From Kingdonia uniflora (Eukaryota; Streptophyta; Magnoliopsida; Ranunculales; Circaeasteraceae), in assembly GCA_014058105.1 (NCBI GenBank), contig JACGCM010001796.1:682001-746000 (forward strand): 64,000 bases of DNA, written 5' to 3'. The notes below the pieces were generated by a model. The model ran no database searches, had not been told where the DNA came from, and worked only from the letters and a program-made list of their open reading frames with translations. Every line of letters starts with the position of its first letter. Positions within the stretch are counted from its first letter, which is position 1. Positions 12,051 to 22,411 of the stretch are shown here, one piece after another. Both the position numbers and the translations under genes were made by a program.

Positions 12051-13195
12051 TCACCAATCTTCTTTGGCATTAAGAAATGTATCTAACGACTGGAGATCGG
12101 ACGTGGGATCACATTGAATACAGTTAACTCCGGTCCAATATTGCTCAATATTTTCACCATGGAACAAGAGTGGATTATCGGATGAAATTGGTGGGGACAA
12201 GTCATTGTTATTATCGATATTGCCGTCTAAACGAATTGTGTTATTATCGTCGAATCTACACAAGTCTGAGAAGTCCGAATGTAGGAATTCAGATAGACAA
12301 AGTCCCTCCACATCAAGATCAGCAATGAAATCTGATAACAACCCATCGGATTCTGGTGCTTTCTCCTTGACAAACTCGTTAACTGCGGCGGGCTCTTCTG
12401 GAGTGAAAAAAACCTTAGTGCAACTTGTGGCTTTGGTTCGTACAACACGATACTCAGTCGTCGGTACTGGTGGAGTTGGGTTGAACAGAATCCTCTTTTC
12501 CTTGGATAGAGTTGATTGTTTGTGAGTCCATTTTGAGGTTGAGTGACTTTGAACTTTTTTCGATAAATTGGTGTTCCAATAGTTCTTGATTTCATTGTCT
12601 GTTCGCCCTGGAAGACGACCAGCTATAAGCGACCATCTGTAAGCAAAAAAAAACAACAATGATCGTGTAAATAAAAAATAAACATGCAAAACCACGGTAA
12701 GCGTACAAAATATATATAAAGACAGGTAGAAGAATACCTATTTCCTAAAAGCTTATGAAGTCTGATAATAAGGTCATCCTCTTCTTCAGATATGTTTCCT
12801 CTCTTGATGTCAGGTCGTAAATAGTTTAACCATCGAAGTCGACAGCTTTTCCCACAACGTTTGAGACCTGCATTACCGAATACTCAAATTTAGGTACCTC
12901 TTTCGCAATATTTCAAAAAGAATCTCAAAATTGTCTATTTTGTCAAATGATACTATGAGATCCCCACCGCATAATCTTGGAAGAATTTAAATAACTAAAA
13001 ACAGAACATTAATTCAAATACTAAAAATAAATCTTCAATAATTGCATGTATGTAATATTGACCTGCTTCAATGGGGAGATTTCTCCAACTCCCTTGACCA
13101 TGGATTTGGATGTACTCTTCGAGAGTTCTATCTTCAAGAGCAGTCCAAGCTCCTCTGTTCAAACCATCTTTAGAGCAACAAGGTCTTCTACCCAT
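12051..13195 (-). CDS. TT2-like: R2R3-MYB transcription factor, TT2-like (copy A), intact
   Basis: Exons: 13063-13195, 12738-12867 and 12051-12636 (133, 130, 586 bp), joined through GT-AG introns into 282 residues. The first exon also opens at an upstream ATG (13210), but MGRRPCC at 13195 is the family start. R2 and R3 carry the regular Trp residues (GAW, GSW, LRW; NRW, NYW). R3 has the bHLH-interaction signature [20 protein letters not shown]. After the MYB domain, [14 protein letters not shown] matches the TT2-type motif of subgroup 5, though Ser replaces the Arg found in copy C. An acidic C-terminus ([11 protein letters not shown]) is likely to activate. TT2 proteins act in the nucleus with bHLH and WD40 partners to switch on proanthocyanidin genes such as anthocyanidin reductase; that role is inferred by family. 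Most likely the functional copy. Confidence 0.88.
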
Positions 13196-13297
13196 CTCTA
13201 GTGATATCAATTATGGTGGAGAGAGACTATTAGGGAAGAAGACCTCAAATGTGTCGCTCTTTTCAACTCTTAAAGGATGTTTTTTTGTCTGAACCGG

Positions 13298-13307
13298 ATA
13301 TATATTT
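13298..13307 (-). promoter_or_regulatory. TATA box of MYB copy A
   Basis: AAATATATAT on the minus strand, about 103 bp upstream of the ATG at 13195. The same box stands at the same distance in copy C (45649-45658) and is deleted in copy B. Confidence 0.5.
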
Positions 13308-15206
13308 GTGCTTGTGGCAAGGATAGCTGTGATGTATTATTGCTTTTACTTATTTGTTTTCTCACTTCTCGCTAGTCTCTTTCCCTGAGAAGCTATGGTC
13401 AGTAAAATCAGACACTTCTTGTCTTGCCACTGGCGCAGCTACATCTACTGAAATTTTGGGAATTTTTAAGCAACTAGTCTGATTTCTAGGTGATATTCTC
13501 CTTAATTATGTGATATTTATTCTCCTTAATTTCTCCTAAATTATTTCATTACTTCTAATATTTTTCTTGTATCTCCTTTTTTTTCTTTCTTTTTTCTAAT
13601 CTTGATTTGTAACATGTTTTGGTATCAATTACTTCACCAAAACTTTCTATGTTTTTTTTTATTAAGTTAGAATCTTGCTTGTGGGAATTGATCCTAGGAC
13701 CTCTTGGTTTTCATTTTCCAAGTCACTAATCCTACCAACTGAACAATCCTAGGACCTCTTGGTGGTAAATATTTCACCAAAACTTCTCATGTTTTGATCT
13801 AAAGGCCAACGATAATTTAATCTATCCCAAAAAAGGAGCCCTAGCGCCTTCACAATATGGTGAATCAAGGAGTCACCTAGCCTAAGGTTCAAAGGACTCC
13901 GAAGATTTGATCAATACTCAACAACTACATGAACAACATATTGATCTATGATCAACAACTCCTTTTTCCAAAACAAGATACAAGAGGCAAAAACATAGAA
14001 AAGAAGTAAACATAGATGCTCACACCCACCCTAGCTTCATGTGAGGTATCGAAAGGCACAAAGGGATGACAATTCATAAACCAACTTCATATTCTAGGTC
14101 ATATAACTTACTTTCTAGCATCTCTGAGTTGAAGATAGAAACAACAATACATATGTACTAAATGTATAGCATATATAGTTCTATGTTTTGAACTTGCATC
14201 TACGTTCATAGTAGCTATTAGGCTTGAAATAAAAGAGAAAAAAAAACTAATGTATAAGTTTACACGATCATTTTTTTCTTCCTCGAACCCCCATTTATCA
14301 TCCTCCCTATGAAACTTTGCCCTCACTTAACTAATTTCATGCCTCTGCCACTGTTTCTGCTATAGTGAAATAACATTTTAAAGAAGGTAAGAAAATTTCA
14401 ACATTTTAGGAAAAGCGGGTATGTTACTATCTTATGGATGATATGCTATGGAAAACTAAAACATGTTGTCCGTGCCGTTAGATGTTAATTTTTTTTTTTT
14501 TCTCCTACATGTTAAAATGTAAAGGTTTATACTTGATACACTAATACCACATGCTTGTGGGGGATTGTAAAGTAGTCCTAGCGTCCGCATAATTTGATTA
14601 TGAGAGCACGATATTGTGTTTTTTATTTGTTTGTGGGGGAGCTCTTGAAAAGGTTGATTACGGGATTGTTACTTAATAGTCTGTTTTTTTTTTAATGTCA
14701 CATGTCTATTGTCTCCAGTGGGGGGGTCCTATTGAATTTGTATGAGGACCTCATAGTATGTGAGCCCACAATACCAAAAATACCAACAGTAGCCCTAGTG
14801 TCTGGAATTTGATTACGAGAGCTTGATATATTGTGATTTTTATTTGTTTATGGAGGAGGTCTTGAAAACGTGTTCTCCTACCACTGCTAAGTTAATTATT
14901 GTTAATTTCTCTCTTCTCTCAAACTAGCTACCCTTCCCATAGTACACCCATTGAAAGTTTGTTGATGTCTTTATTTCTTCCGAAAATTTGGGAATAAATA
15001 TCGAAAGATTCAAACATTACTTTTTCTTTGATTGGGACTAAGAAAGATTTAGTTGTCAATGCTCGTCCTGCCCAACTTGTAGACCTTAAGCTTTTATTAT
15101 CTTTCTTTGATTTGGACTAACTGAGAAGCAAAATTGATTTTTTCCTATAATTGTCTCATTGTCCGTTAAAGAATAATGATTTGGAACTGGCATTAGAGAC
15201 AATCTT
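13308..15206. other. 5' flank of MYB copy A
   Basis: Mostly AT-rich non-coding DNA without a plausible gene. The part 13433-14633 is absent from copy C, while 13490-14000 has a counterpart at 40083-40563 in copy B, which suggests a deletion of about 1.2 kb in C. 14634-15206 matches 45778-46355. Confidence 0.5.
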
Positions 15207-15211
15207 ACGTG

Positions 15212-15700
15212 TGTAATGGCCTGTTCCGAATTTCGAGCTCAAACCCTAACTTCGACCAACATACATTTACTCGACCTCGTTAACATACAATAGCGTAGCA
15301 CATTTATAGTATATTACGAGGCAGTTACAAAGAAGAAAAGTCATTCATATTGTTACACAACCGTTACGAAGACTCATTAAAACTGTTTTGTAACATTCAT
15401 CATTAAAATGAGTAATGGTTATTAAAACGGTCATAATATGAGACCTATAAATGAAACCATAAGGGACATATTTTTATATCTAGAGAATCAACACAATACT
15501 ATCAAGAATACTCGTTGTAATCAGTAGTCGCTTAATCAATAACATTTTTGTTTATAAATCCTCAAGAGAGGCCGTAGTTTTTACCTATTCAGAGGTTTTC
15601 ATGTTAATTCTCATGTGTTAGTGATTATTTATAATTGCTAGTATTCTGCTCATCTCTGGTGTGAGCTACTAAGTTCAAGCCGCGAATTTAGGCTCTTATA
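15212..15700 (+). repeat. Solo LTR shared with block C
   Basis: Runs TGTAATGGCC...GGCTCTTATA, flanked by a perfect 5-bp duplication ACGTG (15207-15211 and 15701-15705). The same insertion is at 46361-46847, so it predates the A/C duplication. Same LTR family as 10960-11451. Confidence 0.85.
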
Positions 15701-15714
15701 ACGTGCTTAGGGCT

Positions 15715-15880
15715 GAGCATAAACCAACCGAACCGAACCGATCTGGTCGGTTTTTTGAATAGGCTCGATTCGGTTCGGTTCTAAAATGTTAAAACCGAAT
15801 TAGGTCGGTTCAGTTTTCAGTTTCTTGTTTTTTAACCCGTAAAAACCGACCGAACCGAACTGAGTTTTAACTTTACCACA
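15715..15880. repeat. ACCGAACCG / CGGTTCGGT palindromic interspersed repeat
   Basis: Contains inverted runs of ACCGAACCGAACCG and CGGTTCGGTTC, a pattern common in plant miniature repeats. A truncated copy of the same repeat is at 46861-46936. Family not determined. Confidence 0.5.
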
Positions 15881-16310
15881 TGTTATAGTTTAACTTTTTG
15901 ACCCTTTTCTCGTTTATTATGGAGACTTTATCTCCTCAAAAAGACTAATAGTTGTAGAGAGAGAGAGAGTGTGTGTGGTAATAATTGTAGAGATAGAAAT
16001 CTTTCTCGAGAATCTCAACCCACAGGCCTCTCCCAATGCTCTCATTTGAGTTCCTTCTGTTTCTCTCTTCTCTCCTAAACAACCAAATGGGGTTTAACTT
16101 CCAACAATCAATACTACTACTATAGCAACAACATTGTGATTTGTGAACAATAACAATAACACTAGAGTAAAATAAGTTTTTTTTTCTTTATTTTTTTCCT
16201 AACTTAAGTTTTTTGATTTCTAGAGATCTCCCACTTTTAATTTTCATGAGAGAAGTGAGAAAGGTTAAAACTTGAGAAGTTATGAACAAGGACTAAAGGA
16301 GGGGTGAGGT
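15881..16310. other. Leader-like region before the HD-ZIP fragment
   Basis: Holds an AG/TG microsatellite (about 15957-15977), CT-rich stretches (16050-16080) and an AT-rich leader. It may be the old promoter and 5' UTR of the HD-ZIP IV gene whose first codons start at 16311. Confidence 0.35.
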
Positions 16311-16578
16311 ATGGAGTCAGGAGAGGACCAAGATGTGAATGATTCACAAAGGAAGAAGAAGAGGTACTATAAACATACAACTCGGCAAATTCAAGAGTTA
16401 GAGGGGTAACAATGGTTTATTTTGTTTGATATGATATGTTGTTAATGGGGTGTTATGTCTTTTTTTGGTAATTTTGAGTTTTGATGAAATAAGTATGTTT
16501 ATGAAGAATGATTAAGGAGTGCCCACATCCAGATGAGAAACAAAAGATGCAATTATGAAGAGATTTGGGGTTGCAGCG
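16311..16578 (+). pseudogene. HD-ZIP class IV homeodomain gene, 5' fragment
   Basis: The first exon (16311 to about 16405) encodes MESGEDQDVNDSQ followed by KKKRYYKHTTRQIQELEG, the start of a class IV homeodomain (typical form KKRYHRHT..QIQELE). It ends at a donor-like G|GTAACA. About 100 bp later a second piece encodes IKECPHPDEKQKMQL, one stop, RDLGLQ, the next homeodomain segment. Helix 3 (the WFQN segment), the zipper and the START domain are absent, and the acceptor is damaged. So it is a truncated relic. Family members regulate epidermal cell fate. Not seen in blocks B or C. Confidence 0.75.
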
Positions 16579-16718
16579 TAATAACGATAATGCCTATTCA
16601 ATGGTTTTTAACCTAATGATTAAGGAGTGCCCACACCGTTATAACGATAATGCCTTGATCCCGTTCCGTTTTATGCCTTGTTTCATTCTAAAAAATAATG
16701 TCCGTTATTTATCGTTAC
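16579..16718. other. Scrambled junction with templated filler
   Basis: Contains two copies of TAACGATAATGCC, a second copy of the nearby GATTAAGGAGTGCCCACA, and a short piece resembling the reverse complement of the neighbouring LTR (CCTATTCAATGGTTTTTAAC). This patchwork separates the HD-ZIP relic from the LTR at 16719. Confidence 0.5.
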
Positions 16719-17472
16719 TGCAATAGCCTAATTTCGAGATTCGAACTTAACCTTTACACCAAATGAATTTAGAACGTTCAAGAACAGTAGACAATAAACA
16801 ACAAGATGATTTACCGTAGAAAACCATTGAATAGGTTAAAAACCACGACCTCTCCTGATAATTTTGAGAAAGTGATAATCTTATTGAGATTGCTAGTTTA
16901 TTACAATGAGCGTTCTGAGAATATAATATGATAGAGTAGGAGCTTTTCTATGGTAAATGCTTTGTCCCTCATATGCAGTTCTTCAGGTCTTTTTATAGGT
17001 CCTCTAATATGACAGTTTGATGACCATAAAGTCCCTTAATGATGGATGTTACAAAGTGTGTGTGAGATATCCTTTGACCAGATTATGTAACGTTCTGATC
17101 TTTGCTATTGTACAACAACTCTATTACTGACTGTCTGCTTTGCATAGATCAACTATTGGTATAGCGGTCGAAAGTGATGTTTCAAACTGAGGAAAGTTGG
17201 TCATGTCTATAGTTGTACTTCATGTATGCTGATGAGATCGAGAACAAAGCTTGAGTCCGAGATACAAAATATGCTATTACAAGACGGCTCTCAACCAATA
17301 ACATGAGTGTCGTCAGGGATGAGTGGTATTAGTTGAGAAACTCGTGTTGTATATGTTTCCTGACATTGTTGTCTGATTTCTTATTGTGCCACGTACTCTA
17401 TTGTGGAGGCCAAAAGTTTGTATGTAGTTCGAAGATGAGGCATGAGCTCGAGATGCGGAATAAGCCACTACA
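16719..17472 (-). repeat. Long 3' LTR with an internal copy of the polypurine tract
   Basis: On the minus strand it begins TGTAGTGGCTTATTCC (17472) and ends GGCTATTGCA (16719). At 17281-17337 there is a second hairpin-tract-LTR start (AGAGCCGTCT then TGTAATAGC), so the first about 190 bp look like a tandem duplication of the LTR start together with the tract. The LTR at 62097-62822 has the same design. Confidence 0.7.
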
Positions 17473-17783
17473 ACCGCCCCCTCTCAACCAACAGTACGAG
17501 AAACATTGGATGCGAGTGGTATTGGTTGAGAAGTATCATTAAATGTTGTAGTTAATATCTAAGATTTATTTCTAATGTATATTCAAGAATTTTGTTGGTG
17601 TCCGTTGGGTTTTCTAGAACTAGTGACTATAGTCAAATGTTGTTGCATGGGGAATCTTTTTGACGTTAAGAATTTTGAGAGTCTACTTTGAATGCTAACC
17701 CGAGTATAAAAAGCACTCTGAGTTGAGTGGTAGGAGCCAACCTTCGTCTCTGATCTCTGCCTTCTTTATTTACTGTGGTAAAA
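17473..17783. other. 3' UTR with hairpin and tract
   Basis: Holds the perfect arms CTCAACCAA (17483-17491) and TTGGTTGAG (17522-17530) beside the purine tract, then an AT-rich leader up to alpha. No further gene seen. Confidence 0.5.
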
Positions 17784-18122
17784 ATGGTGACGACTAGGAC
17801 TCAGGCCCGAGAGTCTAGGATTCAGAGAAAGATGGAGGAATTGTGTATCAGGTACTTTGGTTATCAACCGTTGCATATACCTACTCCAATTCCTGTTTCT
17901 CTCACTTTTCATCATATGCCATATGAAGAAGTGATGGAGGCAGGGGATGACCACTTCCAAATGGTATGTTTCCATTACCTGTTAACATCTGAGGCAAAAC
18001 CTTGTAATGGTCTTCAGCTGCTGGCGGATAAAGCTGTTACAATTGAAGATGAAGTGGCAGGCGTTCGGCCGAGGAAGTCCCGTCGATATCCTGCTAATGA
18101 GTGGGTCTTGTTGAAGAAATGA
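17784..18122 (+). CDS. Antisense ORF alpha, intact (112 residues)
   Basis: Open from MVTTRTQ; an upstream in-frame ATG at 17775 adds three residues, but the left copy supports 17784. Segments conserved with the left copy at 10318-10647: MVTTR at the start, YFG, a Pro-rich TPIPV stretch, FHY, and the C-terminal RPRKSRRYPANEW. No signal peptide, membrane segment or known catalytic motif. The basic C-terminus could contact nucleic acid. Lies antisense to the retroelement, next to its 3' LTR, and is the first gene of a cassette (alpha-beta-gamma). Extra antisense ORFs of unknown role are known in Tat-lineage elements. Confidence 0.6.
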   Translation: MVTTRTQARESRIQRKMEELCIRYFGYQPLHIPTPIPVSLTFHHMPYEEVMEAGDDHFQMVCFHYLLTSEAKPCNGLQLLADKAVTIEDEVAGVRPRKSRRYPANEWVLLKK

Positions 18123-18971
18123 GGCCTCCCGCCTGTCTCTAGCATGCAAGGAGGTGATGAGGATGCAGAGGATCATTTTCTTCCACGGACCATAACTCTT
18201 TGGCCATAAAGAAGATCTTTCACCTGTGATGTCTGGTACTAACTTCCCTGAGTCTTGCAGCATGGGATCAAAGTTTGGAATCTGCCTCTTCTATTGACTC
18301 TTTGTGCCAGGAAAAATGTCAAGCTCATACTTGATATAAATTAAAGTAATATGTAAAATCTCTGTACTCTTCTGTAAAGTATTTTATAAGAAAAAGTTTT
18401 AGACTGAATAAAATATTTGTGTTCTGTTATGATGATACTTTGTCTCGAGCTTGTTTGTTTTTCTTTCTGTTTGTAACATAGGCGTTGGTAACATAGATGT
18501 TTAGGTATCATGGGTATGAAGGGAAAATAGTAGTGAGTGTTGAGGTAAAATTTAGAGGAGGTTGAGAATGTGATGAGAGGAACGACTTGTTGGAAATACC
18601 CGTATAGAGGAGGTCGAGTTGTTTATGCGAACTGGATGCCAGATTTATGTGAACTGTGAAACAAGGTTGATGTGCAGCTGTGTGTGCAACTACTGGATTG
18701 GCTATCGTCTTGTTTGTTGCCATTTTGATATGTGTCTGTATAAAATCTTAGAAGATACGTTATGATATGGAGACAAAGAGTTCTCATAATATTTCTGTAA
18801 CTGATGTTGATGTCATTCCGCGAATATTGCTTGAATAATATACTCTTCTATTGAATCAGTGTGGTAATATCTTCACAAATATTTCTGGTAGCTATAAAAT
18901 TAGGAATCGCAGCTGGTATGAGTTGTATCTTCTACGGGGATAATCCTTCTCTGGAGGTAGTGTGACTAACC
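18123..18971. other. Alpha-beta spacer
   Basis: About 850 bp with no credible frame. A run of ATG-poor AT-rich DNA precedes beta; I see no repeat or promoter element that I can defend. Confidence 0.35.
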
Positions 18972-19340
18972 ATGGTGAGCACTCGTTCTCAGTATGCGCG
19001 GCGTGCTCAATATGCAGTAGACGGTCATTTTCAGATCAAGGTTGCCAAACTTCATGAGTGTTATTTTCATCACTTGCCTTATGATGTCGTACTTTCAGAA
19101 TGACCATTGAATCTTGTCGGGTTAGAGGATGAAGGCAGGCGTGCGGAACATGATCGTTTTATTTGGTGCAACATTTTTCATATGTCTCTATTGGATCCCA
19201 AGGTACGAGAACTGACTGCTCGACAGCTCGCATGTGATAAGATTGTGGAAGAGGATGTAATGGTAACAAATGGAGAGATAATTCTGTGTGGGGAACCGAA
19301 CAACTGGGGTTACTTTAGATGTAACTGGGGAGGTCGTTGA
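18972..19340 (+). pseudogene. Antisense ORF beta, right copy (one stop)
   Basis: Starts MVSTRSQYARRAQY at 18972, reaches YFHHLPYDVVLSE, then TGA at 19098-19100, and continues in the same frame through LNLVGLEDEGRRAEHD and FIWCNIFHMSLLD to GYFRCNWGGR at 19340 (about 122 residues in all). In the left copy the TGA is TGG, so Trp was the likely ancestral residue. Start motif similar to alpha. No known family. Confidence 0.5.
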
Positions 19341-19756
19341 GCTCGAAGCAAGGGATCTCGTTATAAGTATTCTATTTTTTTGAGTATTTTGTATTCGAAT
19401 AAATGTAAGATGAAGGATCTTGATATGATAAAGTGATGGGATGTTTCGATCTGGTTGAATAAAGTATTTTGTTATATTGATTGTGTACTAATATTGTGTA
19501 TGACAGCTGTAGGATTTTAAGAACTGTATGGATATCTTTGAATTTTTGAAAATTAATCTATTTTAGGAATGTTTGTACGATCTTGGTAGAGTATATGTAA
19601 GATGATTGGTCATTTTGTTACTGTACTGAGAAGAGGTACATAATTTGTAATGGTAAATAACATAGATAAACGTGATGATAGCAAACGTTATCACAGAAGT
19701 CATGATGATGTTGTAAAACAAAAAGACGTGTATGTAACAACGATGGGGATGGCTAA
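19341..19756. other. Beta-gamma spacer, upstream of the gamma promoter
   Basis: Contains the start of a 102-codon open frame (19650-19958) that runs through the promoter motifs. I treat that frame as leader/promoter rather than a gene. Confidence 0.35.
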
Positions 19757-19805
19757 CACGTGTCAGAATGAACCGTTATGTCATAAACCGAGGGAGAGTA
19801 TAAAA
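19757..19805 (+). promoter_or_regulatory. Antisense promoter of gamma (G-box and TATA box)
   Basis: CACGTG (19757-19762, inside ACACGTGTC) is followed by TATAAAA (19799-19805), 37 bp between start points as in the left copy, then a TCTCTCTCTCCCTC initiator-like pyrimidine run. A donor-like ACAG|GTTGGTAA (about 20022) and an acceptor CTATAG just before 20371 would remove a leader intron ahead of the gamma ATG. Confidence 0.55.
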
Positions 19806-20377
19806 ACTCGTCTCTCTCTCCCTCATGAATTGTCTACGGTTTCAGAGAGAGAGAAAAGTGGTTCAAGTATTATTGTCAAGGAGAGGAGACGTTTGAGTGC
19901 TGAGTGTGATTTGAGAAAGAAATCTTCATCGAGTAATAGGAGATTGTCGGAGAGATGACGGGAACGCTCATTTTTGAAGAGACGTCCGGGTAAAGCAAAA
20001 GATTGTTGTTCTACAAGTACAGGTTGGTAATGAAAAACTCTTGTCTATTTGATTTGTGAGTAATTTGTGTTATGTAGTAATCTGTAAAATTTAGCAATCT
20101 GTATAGTTATTTTACCATCTGGGGTTTTGGGGATTTTAAAATTAAATGTGAGAGAAGGCCTGTAATGAAGGAGTTGTGATATATGTTTTGATCCTGTAGT
20201 GAGAGAAAATATGTGTATTGGAGAAGAAGAGGGAAATTTGAAATAATTTGATTTGTGCTTTTTTGTTTTGGGAATTAGGAAAATAGACGTGTTGATTGGG
20301 TAGATGGGTGGGCATGTATGTACTGTTTGTAATGTAAAAATAATGATAAAATATGCTTCTCTATCTATAGATTCAGT

Positions 20378-22411
20378 ATGCGTTCTAAACCTAGTATTCC
20401 CATGAGTAAATTTGTAGTAACGTCCAATTCTGGGAAAACATCATCTTCAGGAAGGGGGGACGAGTATAGTATGATGGAGGAAACTGTTAATAGTGTAGGG
20501 ATGACCGTAGAGGTTGGGGAACCTAGTAGAACTGATATGGTGATAGAGAAAGAGAACGAGAAAGTCCTTGTCATATACCCAGAGGGGTTAGATATAGGGA
20601 AAAAATACTTAAAAAATAAAAAGAAATGTCAAGGAGACTGGGGGAGTTACATGGAGGACCAAGGTCTTTGGTTCAGAGCCTATGTCTCCAAAAAAGGGGA
20701 GGAAGCAATATACTATCAAGTTCCATGTTTGGAAAAGTGGAAGAATGATAAAGGTATTAGTGAGGGGGTTAACCTCTCGTATTACAATGAGCTTAGGTTA
20801 TCAGGCCCAAGTATTGGGTTGTTATGTTTCATGAATCAGGTCGTATACAGCCTTAGAATTCTGCTAACCTACTTTCAGAAAGAGGTTATGAATGTGCTAC
20901 AGTACTACCCTGCCCAGTTAAATGGGAATGTGTATAAGATGATGAGGGTATATGAGGTACTGAATAAAAAATGGAGGAAGGAAGGGGCTACGAAGCAGTT
21001 CGTAGCTGAAGATCTATTAAAGTTTTACAAGTTTAAGTATGTGGAGAGTCGGAGTAGTGGCTACCTGTATAGTGATCCAGCTAGGCCAAAATTCTTTAAT
21101 TTTGAATCTGCGGGTAGACCATGGAACGACCACCTTGTGTGGGTAGAGGGTAACTGTTTGCAGGTTCTAGATGAACCGCGCTCAAGCTGAACCATATATA
21201 TTATAATCCGAGTAAGTAATGTTGACCAACCTTCGAATAGTCGATAACCATGTCTTCGTGCTGTTTAAATGATGTTTTATTCCTTTTTATTGGCAGAACC
21301 CAAACCATCGGCTACGCCAGATAAGACTAGTATATTCAATTGTATTGCTCGAGACCCAGACGGGCAAAAATAGGTACTCAGCAAGTTGGGTATCCGAAGA
21401 GACAAAAGAGTAGATTCTGCAGTACCCAAAGTTTAGCGTGCTCAGGAGAAACGAGTTATGGCTGAGGGAAAAACTGTTGAGACCGTTGCTGACGTGCTTA
21501 ATTTTCTACTTCTTGTACCTCTGATTACCAAAAGAATTGCTCATAAGGTCTGAAAGCCAGCGTAGCAGAGTACCTCAGCCGCTGGGGTTGTGCTCACAGA
21601 ACAAAAGATTGTAAAGCCCGCTGCTGGCGGTGTGGAGGAAAAAATTGAAGTGAGCGTGTCCGCTCTTTGGGAGGCTGAGAAGAGTTCGTTGAAGAGAAAA
21701 CGGTATTTAGAGGAGGGCAGTGACCGAACTAACCCTCATGTTGTGGCCAAGATGAAAGAGTTAGAGCAGAAATACTGTCGTATGGTTGGGACAAACTCGC
21801 AACAGCTCGAGGATGAGTACCTCGAACATACGTTAGCAGTATGTAGTCAAAAATTGTTACTTGATGTTGTCTTCAAATTAAGTAAAACTGTTGAACTGAC
21901 TCTTCTTTATTGTTTGTACTGGCAGCTCTCAACGCTGCTGAAGGTGGTAAGATAATGTTTGGACAAGAGGAGCCAAGAATTTGATGCTCTGACGACAAAG
22001 TTTAAGGCTTAGTCAGCTCGCGTGAAAGAGCTTATGGCTGACCTTCTGTTGGGGAGAGAGAGGAGGATTGCAGATGCTACCACAGCTGCAGAAAAGTTAA
22101 ATGATTTATCAAAGCATGATAACCTCATGACTGATTCAGTTGCATCAGTCTTAGTGGAAAGAGACCACTTTATCCAATTGTACTATTCTTATGGACTAAG
22201 CGTTGATGATGTGGAACTGACCCGGAGTGGTAGATATGGAGAGGTAGAGTTCCCTGCTGAGGTCGAGGGGGTAGAGATGGCTGATGATGTTGCTGGTTTG
22301 CCTGAGAAAGCGTCAAACCTTCGTCTAGGCCGTACAGAGCCAGTCCATACTGTTGAGCAAATAGTGGACCCTCTAGTGGAACGTGCTGAAATAGTTTCCT
22401 CTCCGAGGTAG
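20378..22411 (+). pseudogene. Antisense gene gamma, right copy (multi-exon, nearly open)
   Basis: The first coding exon starts MRSKPSIPMSKF at 20378 and runs open for 270 codons; it includes the conserved GLWFRAYVSKKGE, SYYNELRLSGP and NQVVYSLRILLTYFQKEVMN segments. A frameshift near its end leads into AATCCGA|GTAAGT (exon end 21211). The intron is 21212-21296 (TTGGCAG), and the next exon begins with a PDKT motif matching the left copy but has stops. A further intron ends at CTGGCAG near 21925. The last part is a coiled coil (MKELMADLLLGRERR, 22034) with an acidic tail ending 22411. Intron positions agree with the left copy. No catalytic motif seen; function unknown. Recalls plant 'putative gypsy-type transposon' proteins. 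Confidence 0.6.

Larger units (their letters stand above)
11452..15720. repeat. Duplicated block A (MYB copy A and flanks)
   Basis: The 3' flank (11460-12050) matches 32190-32768 and 43720-44386. The 5' flank matches block B to about 14000 and block C from 14634 to 15720. The left border is cut by the LTR ending at 11451. Direct comparison of text shows small indels and substitutions throughout, so the duplication is not very recent. Confidence 0.8.

Noticed and set aside
12205..12525. Plus-strand frame opposite MYB exon 3, also at 44544-44849
   Set aside because: Shadow of the MYB coding strand; three-exon MYB structure explains the locus.
4343..19958. Matching open frames over the gamma promoter (4343-4597 minus; 19650-19958 plus)
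   Set aside because: They contain the G-box, TATA box and initiator-like run; amino-acid similarity follows from conserved promoter and leader DNA. The left copy's frame is shorter.
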